A stretch of DNA of 64,000 nt from Streptomyces sp. NRRL S-646 (GTDB lineage Bacteria; Actinomycetota; Actinomycetes; Streptomycetales; Streptomycetaceae): assembly GCF_000720765.1 (NCBI RefSeq), contig NZ_JODC01000014.1:62001-126000 (forward strand). Direction: 5' to 3'. Shown here piece by piece: positions 16,851 through 25,632 of this stretch. Position numbers and translations under genes: made by a program. The stretch's first letter is position 1. Each line of letters starts with the position of its first letter. A model generated the notes under the pieces. It made no database searches. It was not told the DNA's origin and saw only the letters and a list, made by a program, of their open reading frames with translations.

Positions 16851-19487
16851 TCACACACAACCGGTGAAGGACAACCACTCATGACGACGCCCACGATCGA
16901 GCTCAAGCCCTCGGCCTCGCCACTCTCCGACGCGGAGCGCGAGGCGATCCTGGCGAACCCCGGGTTCGGCCGCCACTTCACCGACCACATGGTGACGATC
17001 AAGTGGACCGAGGGCCGCGGCTGGCACGACGGTCAGCTCGTCCCCTACGCCCCGCTCTCCCTCGACCCGGCCACGATGGTCCTGCACTATGCGCAGGAGA
17101 TCTTCGAGGGCCTCAAGGCCTACCGCCAGCCCGACGGCTCCGTCGCCACCTTCCGCCCCGAGAAGAACGCCGAGCGCTTCCAGCGCTCCGCGCACCGCCT
17201 CGGGATGCCCGAGCTGCCGGTCGAGACGTTCATCGAGGCCTGCGACGCCCTGGTCCAGCAGGACAAGGCATGGGTCCCGGCGCACGGCGGCGAGGAGTCC
17301 CTCTATCTCCGCCCCTTCATGATCGCGACCGAGGTCGGCCTGGGCGTGAAGCCCGCCAACGAGTACCTCTTCCTGGTCATCGCCTCCCCGGCCGGTGCCT
17401 ACTTCCCCGGCGGCGTCAAGCCGGTCACCATCTGGCTCTCCGAGAACCGTGTCCGCGCCGTCCCCGGCGGCACCGGCGACGCCAAGACCGGAGGCAACTA
17501 CGCGGCCTCCCTGCTCGCCCAGGCCGAGGCCGCCGCCAAGGGCTGCGACCAGGTCTGCTACCTCGACGCGGTCGAGCACAAGTGGGTCGAGGAACTCGGC
17601 GGCATGAACCTGTACTTCGTGTACGGCGACAAGATCATCACGCCGTCGCTGACGGGCTCCATCCTCGAGGGCGTCACCCGTGACTCGCTCCTGACCGTCG
17701 CCCGCGATCTCGGCTACGAGTCCGAGGAGGGCCGCGTCTCCATCGACCAGTGGCAGCGCGACGCCGAGAACGGCACGCTGACGGAGGTCTTCGCGTGCGG
17801 TACCGCCGCCGTGATCACGCCGGTCGGCACGGTGAAGCGCGCGAGCGCGGAGTGGCAGCAGGCGGGGGGCGAGCCCGGTGAGGTCACCCTCCGGATGCGG
17901 GAGGCTCTGCTGGACATCCAGCGAGGCACTGCCGTGGACCGGCACGGGTGGATGCACCTTCTCGGCTGAGGGCTGAGCCGGGTTCTGTGCGGGGGGCTCC
18001 CGTGGCCCTACTGGGGGGGCTGCGCCCCCCAGGCCCCCCGCTTCGGCCTGAACGGCCTCGTCCTCAAACGCCGGACGGGCTGAGGTGACTGAACGCGACC
18101 CGGACAGGGCCCTTGGCTGCAGCAGATACGTGATGCCGCCCACCAGCCCCGACAACACGAAACTGCAGTCCACCCCGCCTGTCAGTGACAGCAGCGGGCC
18201 CTCGTACGACGGCAACGACACCGCGAGCAGCCCGGTCGCCGCACCCGCCGCCCAGGACACCGCCGCCGGGATGTTCCAGCCCGCGCGGTACCAGTAGATC
18301 CCGCCCCGCGACCGGCGGTTGAACACCTGCAGCGCGTCCGCGTCGTACACCCCCCGGCAGCGGACGAAGCCGATCAGCGTGATCACTGCCCACGGCGTGC
18401 CGATCGCGGTGAGCAGGAGGACGAAGGACGTCATGGCGTCCTGCGCGCTCGAGTAGTAGTGGCCGACGAAGACGCAGGCCGTCGCGACCGCGGCGACCGT
18501 GTACGTGGCTCGGGCCCTGGACGCGCGCGGCAGGATCGCGTCCAGGTCGAGGCCCATGGAGTACAGCATCAGACCGGCGTTGCCGACCGAGCCCGCGGTG
18601 GCGGACAGCAGGAGCGGGATCAGGTACCAGGCGGGGGACGCGGTCACCAGCGGGCCCGCGTAGTCCGTCGCCGCGCGGGCCGCGTACGCCGTGAAGGTGC
18701 CGAAGAGCTGGGGGACCAGCAGGCCCAGGATCAGGCCGAGCCAGGTCGCGTGCAGGACCCGGCGGGAGGAGTGGCGGTCCGGGGAGATGTAGCGGGTGTA
18801 GTCGCCGAGGAGGGTGATGAAGGCGATCGGGCCGGACAGGCCCGCGGCCACCGTCGCCAGGAACCAGGTCGGCCAGTAGCCGCCCAGCAGATAGCCGCCG
18901 GTCTCGGGGATCGCCGAGGTGGTGAAGTGCGGGGCGTAGGCGATGACGCCCAGCGCCAGCAGGGCCGTCATGCCGATCGCCAGGACCCGGGACATGGCCA
19001 GCAGCACCCGGTACCCGTACACCGCGCCCGCGACCGTCGCCCCGGCGAGGACCGCGTAGACCAGGGCGTACGCCACTCCGTCCACCGGCAGACCGAACAG
19101 TCGCCGCAGCACGCCCACCATCACGTCCCCGCCGATCCACACGGTCAGCGCCGTGTAGCCGAGGGCGAGGAGCAGACCGACCACCGAGCCGACCAGCCGG
19201 CCGCGCACGCCGAACTGGGCGCCGGAGGAGGTGGAGAGGTTCGTCGCGGTGCGCAGGGAGATCAGGGCCAGGGGCGCAGTCAGGGCCGTGCCCGCCACCG
19301 TGCCGACCACGATCGAGCTCAGCGACGACCACCAGTCGAGCCCGAACGACGGCGGGAGCCAGCCGAAGATGATCACGCCCAGACAGAGGTTGGAGCCCAG
19401 GAGGATCGAGACGAGATCGCGGGGCCCGCTGGTGCGTTCCTCGTCGGGGATGGTGTCGACTCCGCGCTGTTCTATCGAGATCGGCAT
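16851..19487 (-). CDS. NCS1 family nucleobase/allantoin permease with anomalous read-through C-terminus
   Basis: The first about 470 residues (19487 down to about 18080) form a 12-helix nucleobase:cation symporter-1 family permease (cytosine, purine, allantoin or hydantoin uptake). It has [20 protein letters not shown] near the N-terminus and [20 protein letters not shown] and GRSRGG-like segments later. The normal stop is absent: the frame enters the intergenic repeat at 18011-18083 (read as [17 protein letters not shown]) and stays open, antisense to ilvE, until 16851, giving 878 residues. The roughly 390-residue tail has no resemblance to anything and is almost certainly fortuitous. Upstream, TTGACG-17-CACATT and an operator half-repeat suggest shared control with the divergent urease-like operon, so it may import that pathway's substrate. 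Confidence 0.7.
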   Translation of the reverse strand: MPISIEQRGVDTIPDEERTSGPRDLVSILLGSNLCLGVIIFGWLPPSFGLDWWSSLSSIVVGTVAGTALTAPLALISLRTATNLSTSSGAQFGVRGRLVGSVVGLLLALGYTALTVWIGGDVMVGVLRRLFGLPVDGVAYALVYAVLAGATVAGAVYGYRVLLAMSRVLAIGMTALLALGVIAYAPHFTTSAIPETGGYLLGGYWPTWFLATVAAGLSGPIAFITLLGDYTRYISPDRHSSRRVLHATWLGLILGLLVPQLFGTFTAYAARAATDYAGPLVTASPAWYLIPLLLSATAGSVGNAGLMLYSMGLDLDAILPRASRARATYTVAAVATACVFVGHYYSSAQDAMTSFVLLLTAIGTPWAVITLIGFVRCRGVYDADALQVFNRRSRGGIYWYRAGWNIPAAVSWAAGAATGLLAVSLPSYEGPLLSLTGGVDCSFVLSGLVGGITYLLQPRALSGSRSVTSARPAFEDEAVQAEAGGLGGAAPPVGPREPPAQNPAQPSAEKVHPPVPVHGSASLDVQQSLPHPEGDLTGLAPRLLPLRARALHRADRRDHGGGTAREDLRQRAVLGVALPLVDGDAALLGLVAEIAGDGQERVTGDALEDGARQRRRDDLVAVHEVQVHAAEFLDPLVLDRVEVADLVAALGGGLGLGEQGGRVVASGLGVAGAAGDGADTVLGEPDGDRLDAAGEVGTGRGGDDQEEVLVGGLHAQADLGRDHEGAEIEGLLAAVRRDPCLVLLDQGVAGLDERLDRQLGHPEAVRGALEALGVLLGAEGGDGAVGLAVGLEALEDLLRIVQDHRGRVEGERGVGDELTVVPAAALGPLDRHHVVGEVAAEPGVRQDRLALRVGEWRGRGLELDRGRRHEWLSFTGCV
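16881..17969 (+). CDS. ilvE: Branched-chain amino acid aminotransferase
   Basis: A 362-residue PLP enzyme that transaminates the 2-oxo acids of Val, Leu and Ile with glutamate, the last step of their synthesis and the first of breakdown. The Schiff-base Lys (about residue 202) lies in [24 protein letters not shown] and [13 protein letters not shown] are the class IV fold motifs. I start it at ATG 16881, preceded by GAAGGA; upstream in-frame codons have no support. A minus-strand open frame continuous with the neighbouring permease crosses this entire gene antisense, but ilvE is unmistakably the real coding strand. Confidence 0.95.
   Translation: MTTPTIELKPSASPLSDAEREAILANPGFGRHFTDHMVTIKWTEGRGWHDGQLVPYAPLSLDPATMVLHYAQEIFEGLKAYRQPDGSVATFRPEKNAERFQRSAHRLGMPELPVETFIEACDALVQQDKAWVPAHGGEESLYLRPFMIATEVGLGVKPANEYLFLVIASPAGAYFPGGVKPVTIWLSENRVRAVPGGTGDAKTGGNYAASLLAQAEAAAKGCDQVCYLDAVEHKWVEELGGMNLYFVYGDKIITPSLTGSILEGVTRDSLLTVARDLGYESEEGRVSIDQWQRDAENGTLTEVFACGTAAVITPVGTVKRASAEWQQAGGEPGEVTLRMREALLDIQRGTAVDRHGWMHLLG
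18011..18083 (+). repeat. Streptomyces intergenic hairpin repeat, copy 2 (73 bp)
   Basis: The same 73-bp unit as at 835-907: CTGGGGGGGCTGCGCCCCCC, then CTCGTCCTCAAACGCCGGAC and GGGCTGA. It lies between the convergent ilvE and permease genes and overlaps where the permease stop should be. In the minus direction it is an open frame, which is how the permease lost its terminus. Confidence 0.8.
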
Positions 19488-19504
19488 GGCGGCCCTTTCG
19501 GTTG

Positions 19505-19523
19505 GTTAGAGCGGCACTCAATG
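19505..19523. promoter_or_regulatory. Operator-like repeat O2, next to permease start
   Basis: GTTAGAG-CGGCA-CTCAATG matches the perfect palindrome at 19574-19592 in arm sequence and in 5-bp spacing, with a few mismatches. It lies 18 bp upstream of the permease start codon. Confidence 0.55.
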
Positions 19524-19573
19524 TGACCCTTGGCGCTGAGACCGTCAAGACCTTCCTCCTGGCGGATTCTTTG

Positions 19574-19592
19574 TTTAGAGTGTTGCTCTAAA
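19574..19592. promoter_or_regulatory. Operator palindrome O1, next to ureAB start
   Basis: TTTAGAG-TGTTG-CTCTAAA is a perfect 7-5-7 inverted repeat immediately before the ureAB Shine-Dalgarno; it contains a TAGAGT that could be a -10. Its size and position fit a TetR-type repressor. The best candidate is the TetR gene closing this operon at 23585. Confidence 0.7.
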
Positions 19593-19605
19593 TGGAGGGA
19601 TGGAC

Positions 19606-20289
19606 ATGCGGCTGACACCGACCGAACGCGACCGGCTGCTGCTCTTCGGGGCCGCCGAGCTGGCCCGGGCGCGACGGGCCCGGGGCCTTCGGCTCAACGT
19701 GCCCGAGGCCACCGCGCTGATAGCGGACACCGTCTGCGAGGCCGCCCGCGACGGCGCCCGGCTCGCCGAGGCCATCGAGCGCGCCCGGTCCGTCCTCGGC
19801 CCGGACGATGTGCTGCCCGGCGTCGCGGACGTCGTCACCGAGGTGCATGTCGAGGCGGTCTTCGACGACGGTTCGCGGCTCGCGGTGGTGAGCGATCCGA
19901 TCGGCGGGGGCGGGCTGGGGGAGCAGGCGCCGGGCGCGTTGCTGCCCGGGCCGGAGCATGCCGAGCCCGAGGCGGTCGTGCGGCTGACGGTGACCAACAC
20001 CGCCACCGTGCCCGTCTCCGTCACCTCCCACTTCCACTTCTTCGAGGCCAACCCGCGCCTCGACTTCGTACGAGAACAGGCCTATGGGATGCGGCTCGCC
20101 GTGCCCGCCGGGTCGTCGGTGCGGTTCGGGCCGGGGGAGAGCGTCGAGGTCGGCTTGGTGCCGATCGGGGGCGAGCGGGTCGCGATCGGGTTCGCGGGGC
20201 TCGTCGACGGGGCGCTGGACGCGCCGGGGGCGAAGGAAGAGGCCCTGCGCAGGGCCGCCGCCTGCGGATATCTGGGAGCAGACCGATGA
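19606..20289 (+). CDS. ureA/ureB: Urease gamma-beta fusion subunit (urease-like)
   Basis: A 227-residue fusion of urease gamma (residues 1-100: MRLTPTERDRLLLF, LNVPEATALIADTVCEAARDG, VLPGVADVV) and urease beta (about 110-227: LTVTNTATVPVSVTSHFHFFEANPRL..., RLAVPAGSSVRFGPGE). It forms the structural shell around the alpha subunit. The ATG at 19606 has GGAGGG at good spacing; an ATG six bases earlier is too close to it. The stop overlaps the ureC start (ATGA). No ureD, E, F or G accessory gene is nearby, so nickel insertion, if it happens, needs proteins from elsewhere. Confidence 0.9.
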   Translation: MRLTPTERDRLLLFGAAELARARRARGLRLNVPEATALIADTVCEAARDGARLAEAIERARSVLGPDDVLPGVADVVTEVHVEAVFDDGSRLAVVSDPIGGGGLGEQAPGALLPGPEHAEPEAVVRLTVTNTATVPVSVTSHFHFFEANPRLDFVREQAYGMRLAVPAGSSVRFGPGESVEVGLVPIGGERVAIGFAGLVDGALDAPGAKEEALRRAAACGYLGADR

Positions 20290-21980
20290 GCAACGACTTC
20301 AACGCGAGCATCGATCCTCGTGCCTATGCCGCCACCCACGGGCCCCGCGCCGGCGACCGGGTCCGGCTCGGTGACTCCGGGCTGACCGTCCGCGTCGAGT
20401 CCGACTCTCAGCGGTACGGCGACGAGTTCCTCGCCGGCTTCGGCAAGACCGCCCGCGACGGGCTGCACCTCAAGGCAGCGGCCGTCCGGGAGACCTGTGA
20501 CGTCGTCATCAGCAATGTGGTGGTGATCGACGCCGTGCAGGGGATCCGGAAGGTGTCGATCGGCATCCGGGAGGGGCGGATCTGCTCGATCGGGCGCGCC
20601 GGGAACCCCGACACCCTCGACGGGGTCGACGTCGTCGTCGGTACCGGGACCTCGATCGTGTCCGGCGAGGGGCTCATCGCCACCGCCGGTGCCGTCGACA
20701 CGCACGTCCATCTGCTCTCGCCGCGGATCATGGAGGCCTCGCTGGCGTCCGGCGTGACCACGATCATCGGGCAGGAGTTCGGGCCCGTGTGGGGGGTCGG
20801 CGTCAACTCGCCGTGGGCGCTGCGGCACGCCTTCAACGCCTTCGACGCCTGGCCGGTCAACATCGGCTTCCTGGGGCGCGGTTCGTCCTCGCACTCCGCG
20901 CCTCTGGTGGAGGCGTTGGCCGAGGGTGGCGCGAGCGGCTTCAAGGTGCACGAGGACATGGGCGCCCACACGCGTGCCCTGGACACGGCGTTGCGTGTCG
21001 CCGAGGAGCACGACGTCCAAGTCGCCCTGCACAGCGACGGGTTGAACGAGTGCCTGTCGGTGGAGGACACCCTGCGAGTGCTGGAGGGGCGGACCATCCA
21101 CGCCTTCCACATCGAGGGGTGCGGCGGCGGTCACGTCCCCAACGTCCTGAAGATGGCGGGTGTCCCGAACGTCATCGGCTCCTCCACCAACCCCACCCTG
21201 CCCTTCGGGCGGGACGCCGTCGCCGAGCACTACGGCATGATCGTCTCCGTCCACGACCTGAAGACCGACCTGCCGGGCGACGCCGCCATGGCGCGCGACC
21301 GTATCCGTGCCGGGACCATGGGCGCCGAGGACGTGCTGCACGACCTGGGCGCGATCGGCATCACCTCGTCCGACGCGCAGGGCATGGGGCGGGCCGGCGA
21401 GACCGTCCGCCGTACCTTCGCCATGGCCGGGAAGATGAAGGCAGAGTTCGGCGCCCCGGACGAGCACGACAACGAGCGCGTCCTGCGCTACATGGCCAAG
21501 CTGACCATCAACCCGGCCATCGCGCACGGGCTCTCGCACGAGGTCGGGTCGATCGAGGTCGGCAAGCTCGCCGACATCGTGCTGTGGCGGCCGGAGTACT
21601 TCGGAGCGAAGCCGCAGCTCGTCCTCAAGTCGGGCTTCCCGGCGTACGGCGTGGTCGGCGACCCCAATGCGGCGACGGACACCTGCGAACCGCTGGTCCT
21701 CGGACCGCAGTTCGGGGCGCACGGCGCGACGCCCGCCGAGATCTCCGTCGCCTTCGTCGCCCAGGCCGCCCTGGACCAGGGCAACGACACCATGCCGACC
21801 CGGCGCAGAAGGGTCGCCGTCCGCGGCACCCGCGGCATCGGACCCGCCGACCTGCGGCTCAACTCCCGTACCGGAGCGGTGGATGTCGACCAGCAGACCG
21901 GTCTGGTCACCCTCGACGGAGAGCCGGTCCGCTCGCAGCCGGCCGACTCCGTCTCCCTCAACCGCCTCTACTTCCTCTGA
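20286..21980 (+). CDS. ureC: Urease alpha subunit-like amidohydrolase (divergent)
   Basis: A 564-residue urease alpha homologue. The presumed metal ligands of urease are all present: HVH in AVDTHVHLLSP, the carbamylatable Lys in GFKVHED, His in ALHSDGLNE, His in FHIEGCGGGH and Asp in SSDAQGMGR. The mobile-flap motif, VCHHL in classical ureases, reads SVHDL here, so the flap Cys is replaced by Val although the catalytic His remains. Together with the absence of accessory genes and the linked agmatine deiminase, this suggests altered activity or substrate. Translation is coupled to ureAB through the ATGA overlap. Confidence 0.88.
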   Translation: MSNDFNASIDPRAYAATHGPRAGDRVRLGDSGLTVRVESDSQRYGDEFLAGFGKTARDGLHLKAAAVRETCDVVISNVVVIDAVQGIRKVSIGIREGRICSIGRAGNPDTLDGVDVVVGTGTSIVSGEGLIATAGAVDTHVHLLSPRIMEASLASGVTTIIGQEFGPVWGVGVNSPWALRHAFNAFDAWPVNIGFLGRGSSSHSAPLVEALAEGGASGFKVHEDMGAHTRALDTALRVAEEHDVQVALHSDGLNECLSVEDTLRVLEGRTIHAFHIEGCGGGHVPNVLKMAGVPNVIGSSTNPTLPFGRDAVAEHYGMIVSVHDLKTDLPGDAAMARDRIRAGTMGAEDVLHDLGAIGITSSDAQGMGRAGETVRRTFAMAGKMKAEFGAPDEHDNERVLRYMAKLTINPAIAHGLSHEVGSIEVGKLADIVLWRPEYFGAKPQLVLKSGFPAYGVVGDPNAATDTCEPLVLGPQFGAHGATPAEISVAFVAQAALDQGNDTMPTRRRRVAVRGTRGIGPADLRLNSRTGAVDVDQQTGLVTLDGEPVRSQPADSVSLNRLYFL

Positions 21981-22019
21981 TTCCTCTGCTCCCTTTGCTT
22001 CCTCTGACAAGGACCTTCC

Positions 22020-23057
22020 ATGTCTGCTGCCGCCGACGGCTTCCGCATGCCCGCCGAATGGGCCCCGCACGAGCGCACCTGGATGGCATGGCCGGGGCCG
22101 AATCCCACCTTCGAGGACCCGGAGGACCTCGCCGCCTCCCGCGCCGCCTGGGCCGCGGTCGCCCGTGCGGTCCGCCGCTTCGAGCCGGTGACGGTGGTGT
22201 GCGGGCCGGGGCAGTCGGCGCTCGCGCAGGAGCTGCTGGGCCCGGACATCGACACCGTGGAGCGCGAGCTGGACGACGCGTGGATGCGGGACATCGGCCC
22301 GACGTTCCTCACGAACGGGCGTGAACTCGCCGCCGTCGACTGGACGTTCAACGGCTGGGGCGCCCAGGGCTGGGCCCGCTGGGAGCACGACGCGAAGGTC
22401 GCCGCGTATGTCTCGGACCTCGCGGGCGCGAAGACGTATGCCTCGAAGCTCGTCAACGAGGGCGGTGCGATCCACGTCGACGGCGAGGGGACGGTCCTGC
22501 TCACCCAGACCGTGCAACTCGGCCCCGAGCGCAACCCGGGCTGGACGAAGGAACAGGTCGAGGCGGAGATCCATGCCCACCTCGGCACCCGCAAGGCGAT
22601 CTGGCTGCCCCGCGGCCTCACCGGCGACTATCCGCCGCACGGCTTCGGCACCCTCGGCCATGTCGACATCGTCGCCGCGTTCGCGCGCCCCGGTGTGGTG
22701 GTCGCACACTCCCAGCCCGATCCGGCGCACCCGGACCACGAGGTGACGAAGGAGGTCATCGGGCTGCTGAAGGCGCAGACGGACGCGCGGGGCCGCAGCC
22801 TGGAGGTCGTCGAGGTCCCGGCGCCCACCGTGCTGGAGGCCGACGGCCACTGGGCCGACTACTCCTACATCAACCACTACCTCTGCAACGGCGGCGTCGT
22901 GCTCTGCGGCTTCGACGACCCGCGCGACGAGATCGCCGCCGGGATCTTCCGCCGGCTCTTCCCGGAGCGGACGGTGACCCTCGTGGACGCCCGGACGATC
23001 TTCGCGGGCGGCGGCGGCATCCACTGCATCACGCAGCAGCAGCCGAAGCTCCGCTGA
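22020..23057 (+). CDS. aguA: Agmatine deiminase
   Basis: A 345-residue pentein-fold guanidine hydrolase converting agmatine to N-carbamoylputrescine and ammonia. Recognisable are MPAEWAPHERTWMAWP near the start, the substrate Asp/Glu in DDAWMRDIGPTF, NEGGAIHVDGEG, GHVDIVAAF, and the catalytic Cys in GGGGIHCITQQQP at the C-terminus. Length is typical. It follows ureC by 39 bp and appears co-transcribed. This pairs guanidine and amide nitrogen release in one operon. Confidence 0.92.
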   Translation: MSAAADGFRMPAEWAPHERTWMAWPGPNPTFEDPEDLAASRAAWAAVARAVRRFEPVTVVCGPGQSALAQELLGPDIDTVERELDDAWMRDIGPTFLTNGRELAAVDWTFNGWGAQGWARWEHDAKVAAYVSDLAGAKTYASKLVNEGGAIHVDGEGTVLLTQTVQLGPERNPGWTKEQVEAEIHAHLGTRKAIWLPRGLTGDYPPHGFGTLGHVDIVAAFARPGVVVAHSQPDPAHPDHEVTKEVIGLLKAQTDARGRSLEVVEVPAPTVLEADGHWADYSYINHYLCNGGVVLCGFDDPRDEIAAGIFRRLFPERTVTLVDARTIFAGGGGIHCITQQQPKLR

Positions 23058-23096
23058 CGACCCGCGCCGGGCACCGGGGTCAGGTAGAACATACGG

Positions 23097-23588
23097 GTGA
23101 ACGTGCTGATCTGCGCCGCCTGCGGAGGCCGGCTGACCGAGCCCGTCCGGCAACTGGACGAGATGCCCGAGTACCCGGGCCGGGACGGGCTCCCGGGCCC
23201 GGACGGCAGGCGGCACGGCCCGCCGAGCGTCCCCCGCGGCACCTACGTCGTCGACCCGCTGCCCTTCGGGGCGCCGTTCGAGCCGGTCGATCCCGACGAG
23301 GAGTACGACGGGGTCGTGCCCGGCGGCAAGTGGAAGTTCGACGAGCGGGGCGCGCTGGTCTCCGCCGGGCCGCGCGGCACCTACGTGCTGCACCCGGACG
23401 ACGTCGTGGGCATCACCCCCCACTCCGACCACCGGCGCCTCACCGGCTGCTGCGGTCCGAACGGGGACGACGGGGTCAACCACGTCTGCGGGTGCGGGGC
23501 CGAGGTCGCCATCGTGGCCGCAGACTGCTTCAGCGGCTACGAGACGCGGCTCGTCCCGGATGCCGTGCGCGTGGAGGCGGCCACGTGA
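23097..23588 (+). CDS. Conserved hypothetical protein with CxxC motifs
   Basis: A 163-residue soluble protein. It opens with a zinc-ribbon-like ICAACGG and near the end has GCCGPNGDDGVNHVCGCG, a Cys/His-rich patch likely to bind a metal. The middle has two similar PRGTYVVDP / PRGTYVLHP segments. I do not recognise a function. The GTG at 23097 has TAGAAC 6 nt upstream, suggesting its own leaderless promoter, and its stop overlaps the next gene, so it is coupled to the TetR regulator. Confidence 0.65.
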   Translation: MNVLICAACGGRLTEPVRQLDEMPEYPGRDGLPGPDGRRHGPPSVPRGTYVVDPLPFGAPFEPVDPDEEYDGVVPGGKWKFDERGALVSAGPRGTYVLHPDDVVGITPHSDHRRLTGCCGPNGDDGVNHVCGCGAEVAIVAADCFSGYETRLVPDAVRVEAAT

Positions 23589-24187
23589 CCGCCCGGCGCC
23601 GCACTCCCGCCCCGCCCCGCGAACAACTCCTCGCCGCCGCCATGGGCATGATCGCCGAGCGCGGTCTGGAGAAGCTCACCATGGCCGCCCTCGGCCGCGA
23701 GGTCGGCATGAGCAGCGGGCATCTCCTCTACTACTTCCGCTCCAAGGACGAGCTGCTGCTGGAGGCCCTGGAGTGGAGCGAGGGCCGGCTGGGTGCCGAA
23801 CGCGGACGGCTGCTGGCGCGCGGCGGCACGGCCCGCGAGCGGCTCGACGCCTACGTCGACCTGTATGTCCCCGACGGTCACCGCGACCCGCACTGGACCC
23901 TCTGGCTGGAGGTCTGGAACCGCTCGCAGAACGCCGACGAGGATGCCCGCGACCGGCAGGCCGCCATCGAGGGCGTCTGGCACCGCGACCTGGTGGCACT
24001 GCTCGCGGAGGGGGTGTCGCGCGGGGAGTTCCGCCGTGTCGACCCCGACCGTTACGCGGCTCGGCTGCGGGCCCTGCTGGACGGCTTCTCCATCCATGTG
24101 GCGATCGGGCTGCGCGGGACGGACCGGGCGCAAGTTCTCGGCCATGTACGGGAGTTCCTGGACGAGAGCCTGCTCGCGGACGTCTGA
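23585..24187 (+). CDS. TetR family transcriptional regulator
   Basis: A 200-residue regulator. The HTH is in residues about 15-60 (LLAAAMGMIAERG...LTMAALGREVGMSSGHLLYYF), with SKDELLLEAL following, and the C-terminal domain is of the BetI type. The GTG start overlaps the stop of the preceding gene (GTGA). Closing the urease-like/agmatine deiminase cluster, it is the natural candidate to bind the two TTAGAG palindromes at 19505-19592 between the permease and ureAB. That link is inferred. Confidence 0.85.
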   Translation: MTARRRTPAPPREQLLAAAMGMIAERGLEKLTMAALGREVGMSSGHLLYYFRSKDELLLEALEWSEGRLGAERGRLLARGGTARERLDAYVDLYVPDGHRDPHWTLWLEVWNRSQNADEDARDRQAAIEGVWHRDLVALLAEGVSRGEFRRVDPDRYAARLRALLDGFSIHVAIGLRGTDRAQVLGHVREFLDESLLADV

Positions 24188-24311
24188 GCCCCTGCCCCGG
24201 TTGTACTCAATTCGGCGGATTGACGCTGTCCCGCGTGGTGCGCTTGCCTCGGAAGGAGCCCTTGGCGCAGGGCCGGGGGACAAGCGTCACACGGGGAACA
24301 CAGGGGGAATC

Positions 24312-25601
24312 GTGCTCAGAGCCATGCGTGGGATGTCCGTCGCGGTGGTTGCGGGAGCCATGGTCGCGTTGACGGCGACGCCGTCGTCCGCGGCAGCGGC
24401 GCCCGGGCCGGGGACCGAGCGGGTCACGCTGTCGGCGACGCGGGAGCAGGCCGACGAGAACGCGTACGGACCGCAGTTCAGCGCGGACGGCCGGTTCGCC
24501 GTCTTCACGGCGTACGCGTCCAATCTGGTGCCGGGCGACACCAACCGCAGCTCGGACGTCTTCGTGCGCGATCTGCGCAAGGGGACGGTCGAGCGGGTCG
24601 ATGTCGCCTCGGACGGCGCGCAGGCGGTCGGCGGCGAGTCGCAGGCGCGGGCCATCAGTGCCGACGGCCGGTACGTGCTGTTCAGCTCCAACGCCAGGAA
24701 CCTGGTCCACTGGGACAACCCGCCCACGAACGAGGCAGCCCAGGACATCTACCTGCACGACCGGCGCACCGGCCGCACGGAGCGGATCAGCGTGGCCCTC
24801 GACGGTGGCTCCGCCTTCACGGCCGCCGCCGCCATGTCGCCGAACGCCCGCTACATCGCCTTCAACGCCAAGGCCGACCGGATGGAGACGAACCCCCGCG
24901 ACCTCTTCGGGATCGTGTATCTCCTCGACCGCCGCACCGGCACAGTGGAGCGGATCAGCAACCGGGACCGCCCGGACAACCCTTCCCTGCTGCAGGGACT
25001 CAGCGACAACGGCCGCTATGTGGCGTACACCCAGCTGGTGCCGCGCAGCTCGTACGGCCGCACCTGGGTGCACGACCGCCGCACCGGCACCGAGGAACAG
25101 GTCAACGTCAAGCCGGACGGCACCCCGGCCCAGCGGTACGCGCTGCCCGCCTCGCTCTCCGCCGACGGCCGCACCATCGCCTTCGACTACTGGGGCGACG
25201 AGGAACTGGTCCCGGGCGAGAACCCCGACACCGGGTCCACCGTCTACGTGCGCGACCTGCGGGCAGACGTCACCCGGCGGGTCAAGGCCGGCCCCGCGGG
25301 CGAGGACGGGATCAGCGGGCCCGTGCTCAGCCCCGACGGCCGGTACGTGACCTACGAGGCACAGCCGAAGGTGCCGGACGGGCGCCTCGGGCCCGACAAC
25401 GTCTACCTCCGCGACCTGCGCACCGGCTCCACCCGTCTGGTCAGCGAGTCCGTCACGGGCGGACCCGTCACGGACGAGTCCGTCGCCGTCTACGCGGTGA
25501 GCGCGGGCGCCCGCCGCATCGGCCTCGGCAGCTACTCCAGCCAGCTCGTCGCGGGCGACACCAACGGCTTCTACGACGGCTTCGTCCGCCGTATGCGCTG
25601 A
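24312..25601 (+). CDS. Secreted TolB-like beta-propeller protein (PD40 repeats), copy 1
   Basis: A 429-residue exported protein. A signal peptide (MRGMSVAVVAGAMVALTATPSSAAAA) is followed by about six or seven repeats of the TolB/WD40-like type, marked by recurring SADGRFAVF, SADGRYVLF, SPNARYIAF, SDNGRYVAY and SADGRTIAF, each closed by VRDLRxGxxERV. It folds as a beta-propeller. Function in Streptomyces is unknown; a wall-associated binding or sensing role is likely. The GTG at 24312 has AGGGGG upstream. A paralogue follows 31 bp downstream. Confidence 0.8.
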   Translation: MLRAMRGMSVAVVAGAMVALTATPSSAAAAPGPGTERVTLSATREQADENAYGPQFSADGRFAVFTAYASNLVPGDTNRSSDVFVRDLRKGTVERVDVASDGAQAVGGESQARAISADGRYVLFSSNARNLVHWDNPPTNEAAQDIYLHDRRTGRTERISVALDGGSAFTAAAAMSPNARYIAFNAKADRMETNPRDLFGIVYLLDRRTGTVERISNRDRPDNPSLLQGLSDNGRYVAYTQLVPRSSYGRTWVHDRRTGTEEQVNVKPDGTPAQRYALPASLSADGRTIAFDYWGDEELVPGENPDTGSTVYVRDLRADVTRRVKAGPAGEDGISGPVLSPDGRYVTYEAQPKVPDGRLGPDNVYLRDLRTGSTRLVSESVTGGPVTDESVAVYAVSAGARRIGLGSYSSQLVAGDTNGFYDGFVRRMR

Positions 25602-25632
25602 ACCCGACTGCAAGGAACTCAGGGGGACTTCC

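Noticed and set aside
16851..18010. The 390-residue C-terminal extension of the permease as a real domain
   Set aside because: It is exactly antisense to ilvE, has no hydrophobic or domain pattern and reflects the openness of GC-rich antisense frames.
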